Source: Liolophura sinensis (lineage: Eukaryota; Mollusca; Polyplacophora; Chitonida; Chitonidae). Taken from it: DNA of 64,000 bases. The stretch is from NCBI RefSeq assembly GCF_032854445.1, contig NC_088302.1, forward strand, positions 31,961,979 to 32,025,978, given 5' to 3'. Position numbers and translations under genes: made by a program. Of this stretch, positions 21,630 to 50,798 are shown in pieces (within the stretch, counting starts at the first letter, position 1; each line of letters begins with the position of its first letter). The notes under the pieces were generated by a model that was given only the letters and a program-made list of their open reading frames with translations, made no database searches and had not been told where the DNA came from.

Positions 21630-22480
21630 GAGTTTGACGTTTAGTTTTGGGGATCATTCAGTTTCTTGAGAATGATTTAGTGGTGAATCCAAGACTGAAC
21701 TAGAGCCAAAATTCTACTTTTGTGACCAATCCTTAGATCATTCATGGACTCAATGTACAAATGGTTTTAGTAACAATCATCAGTTTTGGATACCTCGAGG
21801 CTCTACACTTTTGCTAATACTACGGGGCAGTGCTCTACCCGAAGATGTAAAGATATGTACATCTAAGTTTTCGATAGGATTCTAAACAGCGATTCAAGAT
21901 GACTCCTTCATAGATGATTTTAGGCTAGACTAACAAAGACATTATGATTTACAGAAATGAACTTTCCATAACCTGTTAATTTAATCATGGCTCCGAAAGT
22001 AGAACTGTCGAGAACATGTTAGATATACCGCTAGTTCAGTGGAGTTACCGCGTACCGGTAAAATCTAAACTAAGATTTTTTTTTTTATTGGTGTTTTACG
22101 CCGTACTCAAGAATATTTCACTTATACGGGTGGAATATTTCACTTATACACTTATATTATGGTGGGTGGAAACCGGGCAGAGCCCGGGGGAGCCCCACGA
22201 TCATCCACAGGTTGCTGCCAGACCTTCTCACGTACGGCCGGAGAGGAAGCCAGCATGAGCTGGACTTGAACTCACAGCAACCGCATTGGTGAGAGACTCC
22301 TGGGTCATTACGCTGCGCTAGAGCTTTAACCGACTGAGCCACGGAGGCCCCTCAAAACTAAGAATCTACAACAATATATATATACATATATATTAAGGTT
22401 GGGGTTTATCGGAATAAATTTATCATTCAAGTTTTTAGTTGAAATTCAGTATGGACCTAGCTTTGGAGGGCTGAAGATTA
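21630..22480. repeat. Dispersed repeat related to 11.7-12.45 kb
   Basis: Shared blocks in the same order: GGGGATCATTCAGTTTCTTG, GGACTCAATGTACAA, ATCAGTTTTGG, and AATAAATTTATCATTCAAGT before CAGTATGGACCTAGC. The matches in the other copy are GGACTCAGTGTACAA, ATCAGTTTGGG and AATAAATTCATCGTACAAGT before CTGTATGGACGTTGC. A SINE interrupts this copy. Confidence 0.5.
22086..22351 (-). mobile_element. Family A SINE, full length with a small internal duplication
   Basis: Reverse-strand copy from tail to tRNA-like head (CCGACTGAGCCACGGAGGCC). The motif AATATTTCACTTATAC is duplicated near 22108-22150. Confidence 0.9.
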
Positions 22481-22481
22481 C

Positions 22482-22657
22482 CTACGTGTACTGTCACAGC
22501 CCTATCTTCTTCCATAGGCTTCCCGTATGTTGTCCTCAACGCATTGCGGCTGGAGCAGTTAATTAATGAGTGTCTGTCCGTACTCCTAAACGTCTCAGCT
22601 GCCAATTCCTTGTAGGCTCCTCCTTGTGTCATCACCGGTGTAGCCACACCAGCTACT
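22482..22657 (-). CDS. Unrecognised possible exon
   Basis: An acceptor-like AATCAG and a donor G|GTAATC bracket an open frame reading AGVATPVMTQGGAYKELAAE-TFRSTDRHSLINCSSRN and onward. The composition looks protein-like, but I recognise no family. It lies upstream of GEMIN5 on the same strand and could be a 5' exon, part of a repeat, or chance. Confidence 0.2.
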
Positions 22658-23365
22658 CTGATTGAAAGTGGGCAAATTCAAACTCTATACCCACAACCAT
22701 ACAAACAGGGGAGATAACCAAGTGGCAATTTTGTGGTCTAGCGTTACATATGTCTGACACCAATATAGTGTGTTTGTACAGAAATCTTCTCTATTTTATT
22801 GATGAATGTTGATTGTATGTCTGCGCAAAGTCACTATTATTTAGACTTTACTGATCCTAAATCGTTACTGGCCCATGTATGTCGCTGGGGATCTTTCTAC
22901 GTTGTCTTTACATCATTGCCACACTAGCAAATTTCGTACAGAATGCCAAGGGCACTGTTGTCACGATGATGATACAGGAAGTGATGCCAGAAAACTCAAA
23001 AACTCCTTCTCAACCTTTGTTTCTATAAGTACTATATTTACCTGCATTCTCCTAATTTAAAGTATGCGCATCATAATTCTAACCAAATCCTGAAACAATT
23101 TTATTGATCAATGCTGACTAAATAGTTCCACGAGAGGACACAAGTAGTGCGGCTAAGCCGAAACAAACCTACGTGCGTCTCACAGGCTCCAAAGGTCAAA
23201 CTTGTCTCCATGGCGGCGGGGATGTAAATCGAGCATAAAGAGCGCCACATGCGCTGTAAGGAGTATGCTTTTGCCTATCAACCATGAGGAACGAATGCCG
23301 CTACATATCGTGTTCCCGGTTGCTCAGTATAATTAAAGAGAAAAAAAAACTTTTCTTTTTGAAGC

Positions 23366-23515
23366 CGAAGATATGGCCCGCGGGGCGCGACACGAGGGGA
23401 CGATATAGTTTGCGCGCGAACGGTGACCGTCCTAGTTCCCTCGCCTCGCGGGTAGCGGCGCGGTTAGCTCCGTCCTCGTGCCGCGGGGCGAGAGGTCCTC
23501 ATCAGGATTCCATAG
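23366..23515. other. CpG-dense patch upstream of SLC26
   Basis: About 150 bp rich in CG dinucleotides (GCCCGCGGGGCGCGACACGA, GCGCGCGAACGGTGACCG, GGTAGCGGCGCGGTTAGC) in a region otherwise AT-rich and CpG-poor. It may be an SLC26 promoter or an inserted fragment. Confidence 0.5.
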
Positions 23516-24412
23516 GAATGCCCCTTCCACATATCTGTAGTTTTCACTCCTCTTCCTAAGTAATTCGGGTTATATTATTTCGTTTAAATATAAATATTTC
23601 GGCATTTCGCTAAGCATGAGTTTCGGCTTGACAAAAGCTGGCAATGTATAGATCTATATTGTGAGATCCGGACTTTGAAATGTGTGTTACCATTTTAAGA
23701 GATATGTTAGTATGTTCCCTACTTATCGATACATATGTTATGTAATTTTGAGAACGATGTATTCTCAACACTAATACCGAAAATAACTCGCATCTGCCAC
23801 ACCGTGTACATTCTCAGATTAAGCCCCTACGTGTGACTATTTCCCAACTATTTTGTTGGCGCATGACATTGCTTTGTTGAGATCAGGAGTTTTTTATTGA
23901 ACGGTAAACCTTTTCTTTCTGTAATGTTTAGCCAAGAATCCACCTCCATCCACTCATCCACCCAATTTCGTTTGTTGCACTCTGTAGCCCTCCACCCCTA
24001 AGTATACAAAGACAGAGAGCTGCAGTACAATGTCTAATACTTTTCCAGATGATCCCGGCTGGGTTTCTCACTTCACTGGCCCTGTCTGGGTTGACAGCTG
24101 TTCATTTATGGGTATTAAATGCCGTACGGTACTTTATACTGCTGATCACACAGTCTCTACATGCGCACAGCGTCGTCCCCCACTATGACACTTGTTGGTA
24201 ATACGACACGACAGCCTTGGTTCGTGACACACATTTTGTTCAGCTATTTACAGTTTTACAACCGCAAGTATATATATATGCATACTGCTAAAGTTAAGAC
24301 CTATTGATTCCCATAGAAAACTCTCCAGGGCCCTGAGGTTTTGGTAGCTTGCACGCGTTATATTAGCCACACATACAGGGGCCAACTACAGGCCATAACA
24401 GGGCGAACTGGC

Positions 24413-41029
<16,617 letters not shown>

Positions 41030-42880
41030 TATCTCTGTTTACATAGATACAAAATTTCTTTATTTGTTATTCAAATACGTTTTGTTGGTGCTAACTCACG
41101 TCCAATACATGTGAAGTTTTAATTCCTACTCGTTGTGGGATATAGCAAGCGGAGCGGACAGCCACAAAGTTTATAAAGGATTATAGAGGGTATTTCCATG
41201 TAGTGGTGTTGCAATGTCCGTAAAATTATTTACAAGCCTTGTAAAGTAAGTACTGAGAAGGCAGCTAACTTCGAACAGCATCTCACAGATAATACGTATA
41301 TAAAGTTTCTGAAAAAAAAAAATCTGACTTCGTTAAATTGGTATGGATGTATGTATTCTTGGGTGTTTGAAAGAGATTGGTCGTTATAGGTGTGTCTAGG
41401 CCTAGATACACTGTGTATTCTTGTAGCAGGGCGAGTGCTGCCGCCACTAAAGTATCATGTCGAAGACACCAGACATGACACCCCACCCAGTCACCTTATA
41501 CCAACCCGACCCGCATTTGATCCCGGGTGTTGAATTCATTCCCATTGCCATGCATAATGTAATATAAAAGGTTTGGATTTTATTTCATTTCATTTTACTG
41601 ATGTTTAACGCCGTTTTTAAGGACTTTTTCACTGAGTTCATCATCATCCTTCACCGGGTACATGACAAATGGCAGTGGAAACAGCGAAAGCTGGATTCGA
41701 ACACGTTATTTCAGTGATCCAGGGCCAGACGTTCAAGCCGGAAATGTATACATATCTCACTAATGCGTTTTCAAACCACATACCATGATACCACTGACCA
41801 CAGCTGAAACGTGTGAAGCTGTGTGTTCTAAACATATAAAGTGAAATATTCTTGAGTAACATCCAAATCGAATAAATAAATCATATCAGAACATATAACG
41901 TTCATAAGTTTACAAATATATAATCATTCATTTATTTATTTATTTATTTATTTCATCGTTGTTCGACGTCGAGATCAAGAATTCTTCGATAATATAACTA
42001 CGGTGATTTTTATGGGTAGGAGAAAACGAGATAAAACCACCGACTTTCGTCCTAGTAGAAATAGCAAGAGTTGGATTTGGGCACGCGAATTCATTCCAAG
42101 GTTTTGAAAGCAGATATGCCTACATTAAATGAGTAGGTTTCATCAGTGCACCTGTACACTGGGACTGCTACGTGCTGAGACTGTTCCACGCTGGGACTGT
42201 TGTCGCCAATATCAAACCAAAATGCCCTCAAATCGTGCTTTTAATATATATATATATTTTTATGATAAGTGTTTATATTATAAAGTGTGCCATGCACTTT
42301 TCACTGTAAAATTACAGTGTAATTTGTTACAGTGTAGCTCTGGGTGGCAAGTCGGCCGGGGACGCATTCTAAGCGGTTTTTTAATCCAACATTCCAAGTG
42401 ACTATTCCTATTATTTCAAAAACTGTTATTCACTTGCTTACATAACCAACGAAAATGTTTCATATAAATGTCATTTATTAGGTTGTCAACTCTGTTGCTC
42501 TGTTGAATAAAAGCTTACAAAATCAAATCATGTTTTTAAGGGGTAAAAGTGGTCTCTAGACAGATCTAGTCTAGATACCGGTTCATAAGGCTTGGGGCCA
42601 CCTTTCTGTGTATGTCTTACCCTTGCGAAAACGAACGGGGGTTGGGGCTAGTCAACTCACCGCTGATGGAAGGACGGTCTCTATAATATACTCATCCATA
42701 CAGGGCGTAAACACATATCTTGCATTGTAGAAAGAATGGATATTTGCACATGCAACAAAGCAAACATATAGACCTATATATTTTAGAAATTCTTTCTCTA
42801 CTGTTTCAGCTGGCCTAAATGTAGATAATAAATCAAATTGCCAAATAGATGTACCCGGTAAGACGGCTCGGAAGTTGGAG

Positions 42881-43226
42881 GTCATGTGACCACCCTTTCA
42901 AGTCGAACAAAATGGCCGCCCAATGTTAAAGCACTGGGGAAAAGGTCACTTTTTGCTACTTCACTAGCGACCAGTAAGGCCTTGTTGTACAAAACAACGC
43001 CACGAAAGCTCTACAAAAATACCCAGACTATCTGGAAAGTTGAAAATCATACAAATTCAACAGATACAAGATCGTGGACTGCGATTCAAAAATAGGCGTT
43101 TTTCTATGCAATAAAGTTGGGAGCTTGGGAAGTTTTCTTCACCCACGCCGTTTGTTGCTAAGGAGATAACGTGGTCTCTAGCTTCCGATCCGTCTTACAG
43201 AATATACACACTACGTTGGCCTACGG
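42881..43226 (+). repeat. Dispersed repeat X, copy 2
   Basis: GTCATGTGACCACCCTTTCA, GACCAGTAAGGCCTTGTTGT, AAAGCTCTACAAAAATACCC, AATCATACAAATTCAACAGA and CTAGCTTCCGATCCGTCTTA-CAGAATA match, in order, the copy in SLC26 intron 3. Confidence 0.7.
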
Positions 43227-44320
43227 TTTTAGGCCTCACCTATTTCATATTAAAACGATTGTTTATACCAAATGTAGTGAGGCGAGGCTGAAGGCCGAGC
43301 CGAGCCAAGAGAGGCCTGTAGGTAACATGTAAGTTAAAGGAGAAGAAAATTTAAATATCAATCAAATACCATTGAAAAGAGTATGCTTTTCCTCGTGGGT
43401 GCATGTCACAAAATATTCTAATATGTACCTGAAGTTGATAAATTGTAAATAAAGCCAGCACCAAAATCCGCTGTAGGCGACCCCATTTTGCCTAAGAACT
43501 AGTCCTGAAGTCCTCTGTGTTAGAAGGAGAATTGGCGTTGGAAACCGCCAAAGTGCAGTTCGTACATTTCCGGCTTCCCAGAAGGTAGAGAACAGTACAG
43601 TTCGTTTTCAGCTTGATGATAGGGAAACCGGAATGTTGGTCGTAGGCTCCGAGTTTACACGAACAAGCCGGCAGTTTTAACGACTCTCATTGGTTGAGAG
43701 GCAACACACCCCCAGCATAAATTACAGGGTGTTAAAGATGGAGGACGCGAAGCACTCAGCGATTTATATCAGCTTTGCTGTTTTCAGGCTTTACGTGTAT
43801 GGCGAGGAAAAATCGCAAAATTATGCAGCAGGCACCACACGATAGAAAGAAATGTGCTCTTTTCAGCCTATAGTGTCATTTTTTAAAGTTTTCTTCTCCT
43901 TTAAATTCATTTGCACGTCGTATTCGTGAAACATCGTAAAAGTGGCCGCCTAACTTCCGGTTTTTATAATAGATGCCATGTTGGAAGAATTATGGGGAAA
44001 ACAACAAGAAAGTGTCATCCGCACCAGGATCTAAAAATTATCAGCACTGCACGCTTAGGATTTTCACCACCGAGTGACACACAATCACCATTAATCTTTT
44101 AAACTGCGTTTTTTTTCTAGGCCACTTTTAGTCGAAGTTGTCGTAAGAACCCGATGCCAAAGGTATCCTAGCAATTACGTGGAAATCAGCAATCGGCTCA
44201 GTTTGCAACGGAGATTCAGTTTCACATGACTTGAGTTGGATGTAAATTGATGCTTTTGGAATGGAAAGTTTTACTAGATATATTACTCAGTACTTATTAG
44301 TCACAAACTAACTGCTCGTC

Positions 44321-44360
<40 letters not shown>

Positions 44361-46052
44361 AACTAACTGCTCGTCTTATATATTTATTTATTGTTAACGT
44401 AAAGGCAGTACACAGCACAATCTACACCATAAGGCGTAGGCCTACATAGACCTCTCATCTCATCAGAGGCCATAGGCACAAAAAATGGTACAAAAATCGA
44501 ATTGTTTAGTTACTTTCACTATGTCGTGTTATATGACCTAATATTTCATTAGCAATTTATTTTAACTACATCTTACTCGACTGATAAAATGAGTTTACAG
44601 TTATCCGAAAGACGCAGAGACGAAAAATGCATGGTGCAGCAAGTGTAAATGACATCTGATAATATATTTCAGGCAGGAAAATAAAAATGGTTCATAAAGA
44701 GATTTTATTATCGGCATTTTTACATGTATAGACCTTCATAATAAGTTTAAGTTTTGTCTTATGTCTTTGAACTGAATATTTGGATTACAGATGGTTTTAT
44801 AATAAAATCCTAACTGAATTTCAATATAATTTAAGACAAATGTACCAGATTCTCCCGTAATAATTCTGGCCATTGTCTTCGTCCAACACCCTTCGGCACA
44901 GCTTAAAACTCCAACCAAATAAATAAATAATTCAAATACGCCCATTATATAACCAGTATAAATAACATGCCTATACATGTATTTCATTTTATTACAAACT
45001 TGTTTTCATCTCCTACTTCCTATTTCCTTTTTTATTATTTTAATTAGTTATTATTTATTCGTTTAATTTTGTTTATGAGTCATAAATATTACAGATTTTG
45101 AAACCAAATAACAAATAATTATATATTACAGGTTTTTCTAACTGTAATAATAAATCATTTTTGAAGTGTACATATGTATCTATGGTCTATTCCACATGGT
45201 TAGCATCGTCAGAGGTTACAATGTATCAACTCTTTAGTTAAATGCATATATTCTGCACATGCAGTAAATTTATGCGGCACCTCTTGTTAATTTCTCTTTG
45301 ACAAACTATGCCATTGTTTTTTAGGCCGTACATGAAAATTGCTCACTTACATGGTGTCAGTCAGTTTTATGGGTAAATGAAACCAATACAGAACCTGGAG
45401 AAAATCCAATCCAGTCTACTAGAAAGCCTTGTATGGGTTCTGCAGCATATTCTTCAATTTTATTCATAGTTCGCGGATGCTCTTTGTATCTAAAAATGAA
45501 TATTAACGTTCAAATTAAGGAAATCACAGTTTCCTGTCTGAGCTACAAACATGGACTGAAATCACTGCTGATGTATAGGCCTAAGGCTATAAATCAGAAA
45601 AGAGCACCAGCCACGTAAGTTTAAGGCATAAGACCATCCAGACTGATCTATACAGGAAGTGGTAGCTTTACATGGGTGTTACAAAAAAGTGACGACAAAT
45701 CCCGGCATGGCGCTCCATAGAGTCTCCCAGTAAAGAGATGCATTGATGGGTAGAAGCATTATATTGTTTGCTGTCGATGCTTAATGGGAAATGTACGAGT
45801 GTACACAATAACTCATGACGTCATTGATACTGGTTGTATCATTAAAGATATATTTCGCCCAGATGAATGTTTTATCAGATTGTAGCGTGTAATGGCCGAA
45901 TAGTTACAGCATGGTCTTGCTGCGAAACTGTAAGTTACCGGTAATCGTGATTACGACTTATTTAGTCCTTTACTATACTTTAGAATGACATGGTGTGATA
46001 AGCACAACTTTTGCGATGTTATGAGCTCTTCGTCAGATCAGAAGACTTCGCT

Positions 46053-46180
46053 GTGGGTTTCCTCCAGAGCTCTGCACGGTTTCTTCCCGGAGCTCTGCCC
46101 GGTTTCCTCCCACCATTAATTGATAATGCTGGTCGCCGTGGTGTAAATATTCTTGAGTACAGCGTAAAACTACTCTCAAA
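46053..46180 (+). mobile_element. Family A SINE, 3' half
   Basis: GTGGGTTTCCTCCAGAGCTC, a duplicated CCGGTTTC-type block, then ATATTCTTGAGTACAGCGTA-AAAC. Confidence 0.75.
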
Positions 46181-46938
46181 GAAAAGAAAATAATTGATGG
46201 GTAGCTATATAGCTAGTTGTCAGATAGATAGGGAAGGAGCCACTGATGTAAAAACAAAGTTGCTGACGTTTTTCAGGTGTTCATTTTACAAACCTGACGT
46301 CACTCTGCCACTCGACAGCAGTCTCAACTTTACTAATCCCTTTGTACATGCAAACACGTGTATCTAATGCGAATGGTGTAATCACAAGCCTAGCCAAGTA
46401 TAAACATTTGCACTGTAAGAACTGACGCACATGAGCACAACAATGCCATGGCCATATGCCATTGGGGGCCCGTGATGCTTTAACAGCGTTTTTAGTCACA
46501 TCGTCCCATACCTTCACCTTCACCTTCACATGCTCACATGGTTTCCTGTCAAATCTACCACGCAAAAAGGTCTGAAGACCAGAGAATAAAGACTAGAATG
46601 ACAGACTGGACAGGAATTTGAGATGGGTCAGTCACACATACATTATGAAATTAAGTGACCATCGTCAGTGGAAGCAACACATTAAAAAAAAAGCACATTT
46701 CAGATTATCCAGAAATATGCAAGTTTGGCCCAATATCCTGGACTGGGTTAAAAAAATTCAGTTGCTACAGGCCTTGAGTAACCCCGATCTCTCAGTTTCC
46801 TGTCACCCTACCCAGTCACAGTGACACTATACTGATGCTGCATGTAGGTTGACCAGTAAATTTGTAAGCCCTATCCCAGCCTGTTCACTGAGTGACAAGC
46901 AATAACATAAACAGCTAGATTTGATTTGATTTGATTTT

Positions 46939-47113
46939 GATTGGTGTTTTACGCCGTACTCAAGAATATTTCACTTATACGACGGCGGCCAGCATTATGG
47001 TGGGTGGAAACCCACGACCATCCGCATGTTGCTGGCAGACCTTCCCACGTACGGCCGGAGAGGAAGCCAACATGAGCTGGTCTTGAACTCACCGACTGAG
47101 CCACGGTGGCCCC
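46939..47113 (-). mobile_element. Family A SINE, internally deleted
   Basis: Tail GATTGGTGTTTTACGCCGTA, centre GAGGAAGCCAACATGAGCTG, and head ending CCGACTGAGCCACGGTGGCC. The stretch between CTTGAACTCA and CCGACTGAG is deleted. Confidence 0.88.
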
Positions 47114-47796
47114 TAAACAGCTAGATAACTGTGTCAACTTGTCAGTGCTCACATTCTCAGGGCTCCGGATTTATGTTAATTTAGGGGCATGCTGTGTGAT
47201 AATTTTCATCCTTAATATGGGCACACCCAACATTTAAAGGCACAGGGTTGGTCATTTGAACATCATTAAATGGATTAACACAGTTGATCTCGTCATTAAC
47301 TCATCATCTGTTAGGGATGGCTAATTTGGGTGCTATGCATAATTTGGCTCTTTATTGTCATGAAAAATGTGTAATCAAAAGCTTTGCATTCCTTACCCTT
47401 TGTGTTGATTCCAACCCTTGAGTATTTGTGGATGGTGTGATATGTGCAGAGATAGACAGACATTGGACTAGAGTTATCTCCCTTTATTGAGACCAAGTAC
47501 CTATATGACCATGCAGAACACTTTTACATTGAAATCTAAAATTTAGATGGTAGACTCAAAGGTAGTAATTCTGTGTGACTGTCTTTTTCAGGCCAGGTAC
47601 CTGGCATTGTGGAACTAGGTGCTGTGCAGTATCAAAGGCCAATTGCACAAAGCACAAGTTTTTTACTTTAGGTAATAAATTTCTACCTCAATATAATACA
47701 TAGGTTATGGCCACAGAGATTCAAAGTTGTGTGCTTAAGTTCCTACATTACTAAATCACTTAAATCCTTGTCCCAAATTTTTGACAGAAGTTAGAA

Positions 47797-50618
47797 ATGA
47801 CTGTGTGTAGTTTTAGGTTTTGGCAGTGTGTAGTTTTAGGTTTGTGGCAGTGTGGAGTTTTAGGTTTGTGGCAGTGTGGAGTTTTAGGTTTGTGGCAGTG
47901 TGTAGTTTCAGGTTTGTGGCAGTGTGGAGTTTTAGGTTTGTGGCATTGTGGAGTTTTAGGTTTGTGGCAGTGTGTAGTTTTAGGTTTGTGGAAGTGTGTA
48001 GTTTTAGGTTTGTGGAAGTGTGCAGTTTAAGGTTTGTGGAAGTGTGCAGTTTTAGGTTTGTGGCAGTGTGGAGTTGTAGGTTTGTGGCAGTGTGGAGTTT
48101 TAGGTTTGTGGCAGTGTGCAGTTTAAGGTTTGTGGCAGTGTGCAGTTTTAGGTTTGTGGCAGTGTGCAGTTTTAGGTTTGTGGCAGTGTGCAGTTTAAGG
48201 TTTGTGGTAGTGTGCAGTTTAAGGTTTGTGGCAGTGTGCAATTTAAGGTTTGGGGCAGTGTGCAGTTTAAGGTTTGTGGCAGTTAGTTTTCAGTTTTAGG
48301 TCCCTGGAAGTGTGCAGTTTTAGGTGCCTGATGGTTTGTAGTAGGCACCTGACAGATGTGTAGGTTTAGGTCCCTAACAATGTGTAGGTTTAGGTCCTTG
48401 ACAATGTGTAGGTTTAGGTCCTTGACAAATGTGTAGGTTTAGGTCCTTGACAATGTGTAGGTTTCTGTCCCTGACTAGGTGTAGGTTTCTGTCCCTGACA
48501 AATGTGTAGGTTTAGGTGTCTGACCATGTGTAGGTTTAGGTCCCTGACAAATGTGTAGGTTTAGGTCCCTGACAAATGTGTAGGTTTAGGTCCCTGACAA
48601 TGTGTAGGTTAAGGTTCCTGACAAATGTGTAGGTTTAGGTCCCTGACAATGTGTAGGTTTACATCCCTGACAATGTGTAGGTTTATGTCCCTGACAATGT
48701 GTAGGTTTAGGTCCTTGACAATGTGTAGGTTTAGGTCCTTGACAAAGGTGTAGGTTTAGGTCCCTGACAATGTGTAGGTTTATGTCCCTGACAATGTGTA
48801 GGTTTAGGTCCCTGACAATGTGTAGGTTTATGTCCCTGACAAATGTGTAGATTTAGGTCCTTGACAATGTGTTGATTTAGGTCCTTGACAATGTGTAGGT
48901 TTAGGTCCCTGACAATGTGTAGGTTTAGGTCCTTGACAATGTGTAGGTTTAGGTCCTTGTGTAGGTTTAGGTCCTTGACAATGTGTAGGTTTAGGTCCTT
49001 GACAAAGGTGTAGGTTTAGGTCCCTGACAATGTGTAGGTTTAGGTCCCTGACAAATGTGTAGGTTTAGGTTCCTGACAATGTGTAGGTTTAGGTCCCTGA
49101 CAATGTGTAGGTTTATGTCCCTGATAAATGTGTAGGTTTAGGTCCCTGACAAATGTGTAGGTTTAGGTCCTTGACAAATGTGAAGGTTTAGGTCCGTGAC
49201 AATGTGTAGGTTTAGGTCCCTGATAAATGTGTAGGTTTACGTCCCTGACAATGTGTAGGTTTACGTCCCTGACAAATGTGTAGGTTTATGTCCCTGACAA
49301 ATGTGTAGGTTTACGTCCCTGACAAATGTGTAAGTCTACGTCCCTGACAATGTGTAGGTTTAGGTCCTTGACAATGTGTAGGTTTAGGTCCCTGACAAAT
49401 GTGTAGGTTTACATCCCTGACAATGTGTAGGTTTAGGTCCTTGACAAAGGTGTAGGTTTACGTCCCTGACAATGTGTAGGTTTAGGTCCCTGACAAATGT
49501 GTACGTTTATGTCCCTGACAATGTTTTAGGTGCCTGACTGTCCCTGACAAATGTGTAGGTTTAGGTCCTTGACAATGTGTAGATTTAGGTCCTTGACAAA
49601 GGTGTAGGTTTACGTCCCTGACAATGTGTAGGTTTATGCCCTTGACAAATGTGCAGGTTTATGTCCCTGACAATGTGTAGGTTTATGTCCTTGACAAATG
49701 TGTAGGTTTAGGTCCCTGACAATGTGTAGGTTTAGGTCCATGACAAATGTGTAGGTTTACGTTCTTGACAAATGTGTAGGTTTACGTCCCTGACAAATGT
49801 GTAGGTTTATGTCCCTGACAATGTGTAGGTTTAGGTCCCTGACAAATGTGTGGGTTTAGGTCCTTGACAATGTGTAGGTTTAGGTCCTTGACAAAGGTGT
49901 AGGTTTAGGTCCCTGACAATGTTAAGGTTTATGTCCTTGACAAAGGTGTAGGTTTACGTCCCTGACAATGTTAAGGTTTATGTCCTTGACAATGTGTAGG
50001 TTTAGGTCCCTGACAAATGTGCAGGTTTAGGTCCCTGACAATGTGTAGGTTTAGGTCCTTGACAATGTTTTAGGTGCCTGACTGTCCCTGACAAATGTGT
50101 AGGTTTAGGTCCTTGACAGTGTGTAGATTTAGGTCCTTGACAAAGGTGTAGGTTTACGTCCCTGACAATGTGTAGGTTTAGGTCCCTGACAAATGTGTAG
50201 GTTTAGGTCCTTGACAATGTGTAGGTTTAGGTCCCTGACAAATGTGTAGGTGTACGTCCCTGACAAATGTGTAGGTTTAGGTTCTTGACAAATGTGTAGG
50301 TTTAGGTCCCTGACAATATGTAGGTTTAGGTTCCTGACAAATGTATAGGTTTAGGTCCTTGACAATGTGTAGGTTTAGGTCCCTGACAAACGTGTAGGTT
50401 TAGGTCCTTGACAATGTGTAGGTTTAGGTCCTTGACAAATGTGTAGGTTTAGGTCCCTGACAAGTGTGTAGGTTTATGTCCCTGACAAATGTGTAGGTTT
50501 AGGTCCTTGACAATGTGTAGGTTTAGGTCCTTGACAAACGTGTAGGTTTACGTCCCTGACAAAGGTGTAGGTTTAGGTCCCTGACAAATGTGTAGGTTTA
50601 CGTCCCTGACAGATGTGT
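47797..50618. repeat. 2.8-kb minisatellite, 24/25-bp units, two subfamilies
   Basis: 47797-48300: exact 24-bp units of GTGTGTAGTTTTAGGTTTGT-GGCA. From about 48340 to 50618: 24/25-bp units of TGTGTAGGTTTAGGTCCCTG-ACAA, roughly 95 copies. The two share the GTGTAG-TTTAGGT core and period. The array stops about 165 bp before the inferred MRPL22 start codon. The 159- and 142-residue ORFs in the first block are repeat artefacts. Confidence 0.95.
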
Positions 50619-50783
50619 AGTGAAAGACCATCATTTTGAAAGGAAATGCATGTATTATCATGATATAGATGAAATTCATGCAGTGTGTGGTCAGTCCTCA
50701 TGGTCATGTCATCTTTTAGCAACTATAAGATTAATAAATCTATTGTCTCTTGTAGGTCTGTGTCTGGCTCGTAGTCTGACGGA

Positions 50784-50798
50784 ATGTTTGCCCTCCAG
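50784..50798 (+). CDS. MRPL22: MRPL22 inferred first coding exon (MFALQ)
   Basis: ATGTTTGCCCTCCAG|GTAAGT joins in frame to exon 2, giving MFALQWWVPGFHTSTALPAQ, a plausible mitochondrial presequence. A strong acceptor (TTGTCTCTTGTAG) at 50755 suggests the exon begins at 50756 and that a non-coding exon lies upstream. An in-frame TAG precedes the ATG. Confidence 0.6.

Larger units (their letters stand above)
21352..24412. other. Head-to-head intergenic region, GEMIN5 and SLC26
   Basis: The region holds both genes' 5' flanks. Contents: a repeat related to the 11.7-12.4 kb element (about 21630-22480), a family A SINE (22086-22351), an unrecognised possible exon on the minus strand (22482-22657), and a CpG-dense patch (23366-23515). 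No TATA box or start site can be fixed by eye. Confidence 0.6.
41030..47796. other. Gene-poor region between SLC26 and MRPL22
   Basis: No supported gene. The region holds eroded SINE tails (41577-41880), TTTA microsatellites (41934-41953, 44322-44400), the second copy of dispersed repeat X (42881-43226), SINE pieces at 46053-46180 and 46939-47113, and AT-rich unique sequence. Small ORFs here show no recognisable domain. Confidence 0.6.

Noticed and set aside
24341..24412. Upstream extension of SLC26 exon 1
   Set aside because: The frame is open upstream but contains no ATG; the first ATG, in good context, is 24413.
46281..46565. 94-codon minus-strand ORF (HVKVKVKVWDDVTKNAV)
   Set aside because: The repeat-like KVKV comes from a short GGTGAA run. 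No family, splice partners or conserved motif seen.
47813..48299. 159- and 142-codon ORFs on both strands with 8-residue repeats (AVCSFRFV, ATNLKLHT)
   Set aside because: The 24-bp unit is eight codons, so any stop-free unit gives a long ORF; both strands being open shows it is an artefact.
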